From: Trichuris trichiura
Lineage: Eukaryota; Nematoda; Enoplea; Trichinellida; Trichuridae
Direction of reading: 5' to 3'
NCBI GenBank assembly: GCA_037903355.1
Contig: JBAJFE010000004.1
Coordinates: forward strand, 682,001 to 746,000
Length of the DNA stretch: 64,000 nucleotides
Part shown: positions 63,893 to 64,000 of the stretch, in pieces
Position numbering within the stretch: the stretch's first letter is position 1
How the letters are laid out: each line of letters starts with the position of its first letter
Program-made: the position numbers and the translations under genes
Notes under the pieces: model-generated
The model's input: only the letters and a program-made list of their open reading frames with translations
Told to the model about the DNA's origin: nothing
Database searches by the model: none

Positions 63893-64000
63893 GGTAGTAG
63901 TAGTAGTAATATTTCAAACTTCGACATACGACGCGTCCTGTAGGCTCCAGTCAATTTTTTATTGAATATTTTATTAATAGTACTGGACTTTCCGTTCATA

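Noticed and set aside
63750..63999. Long open frames through the ATT repeat on both strands
   Set aside because: They are poly-Leu, poly-Ile and poly-Val translations of a microsatellite.

Overview
This is a eukaryotic nuclear window with the gene structure of a small animal genome: compact genes, many introns of about 35-60 bp mixed with a few of 0.3-3.7 kb, and AT-rich spacers. The gene set (a short SH2-tyrosine kinase without F-BAR, a receptor-channel of the variant glutamate-receptor type, a compact MLX-type bHLH-Zip protein, a secreted LDLa-fibrinogen protein) fits a nematode. Retention of an intron-free PRMT9 and short introns would suit a clade I (Trichinella/Trichuris-like) worm, but that placement is inference from recall, not a search.

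Layout. 0-9 kb is gene-dense: SmD3 (-), the U3 snoRNP protein TBL3/UTP13 (+), an unrecognised coiled-coil protein (-) and PRMT9 (-). 9-17.2 kb holds Derlin (-, six exons) and a secreted LDLa + fibrinogen-domain protein (-, eleven exons). 17.2-27.6 kb is a 10 kb stretch without a supportable gene, apart from one compact GC-rich hairpin pair. 27.6-33.5 kb has two single-exon membrane-protein genes: an LRR-Ig receptor (+) and a variant ionotropic glutamate-receptor-like subunit (-). 35.9-42.8 kb is a divergent pair: eIF2-beta (-) and GSK3 (+), the latter with a 3.66 kb last intron. 43.8-44.35 kb is a 4 x 126 bp tandem repeat. 46.6-49.4 kb is an SH2-tyrosine kinase (-), 49.9-56.4 kb is DNA topoisomerase II (-, about 20 exons), 57.9-59.0 kb is an MLX-like bHLH-Zip (-), 60.8-61.3 kb a small single-pass membrane protein (-) and 61.7-62.6 kb a GCNA-type SprT metalloprotease (+). 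The right end is simple-sequence repeat.

Most genes are conserved housekeeping or regulatory genes (splicing, rRNA processing, translation initiation, ERAD, chromosome topology, DNA-protein crosslink repair, signalling). There is no operon-like functional cluster; topoisomerase II and GCNA, which act on related DNA-protein lesions, lie 5 kb apart, probably by chance. I reconstructed exon joins by hand from GT/AG (one GC/AG) sites with reading-phase checks and remembered homologues.

The signals most worth a second look are: the tandem repeat whose four units each keep an exact palindromic NFI-type site TTGGC-N5-GCCAA; three perfect or near-perfect RNA-like hairpins in non-coding DNA; a one-base frameshift in an otherwise intact TBL3; and the LDLa-fibrinogen architecture. 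I did not find a clear new multi-gene system.
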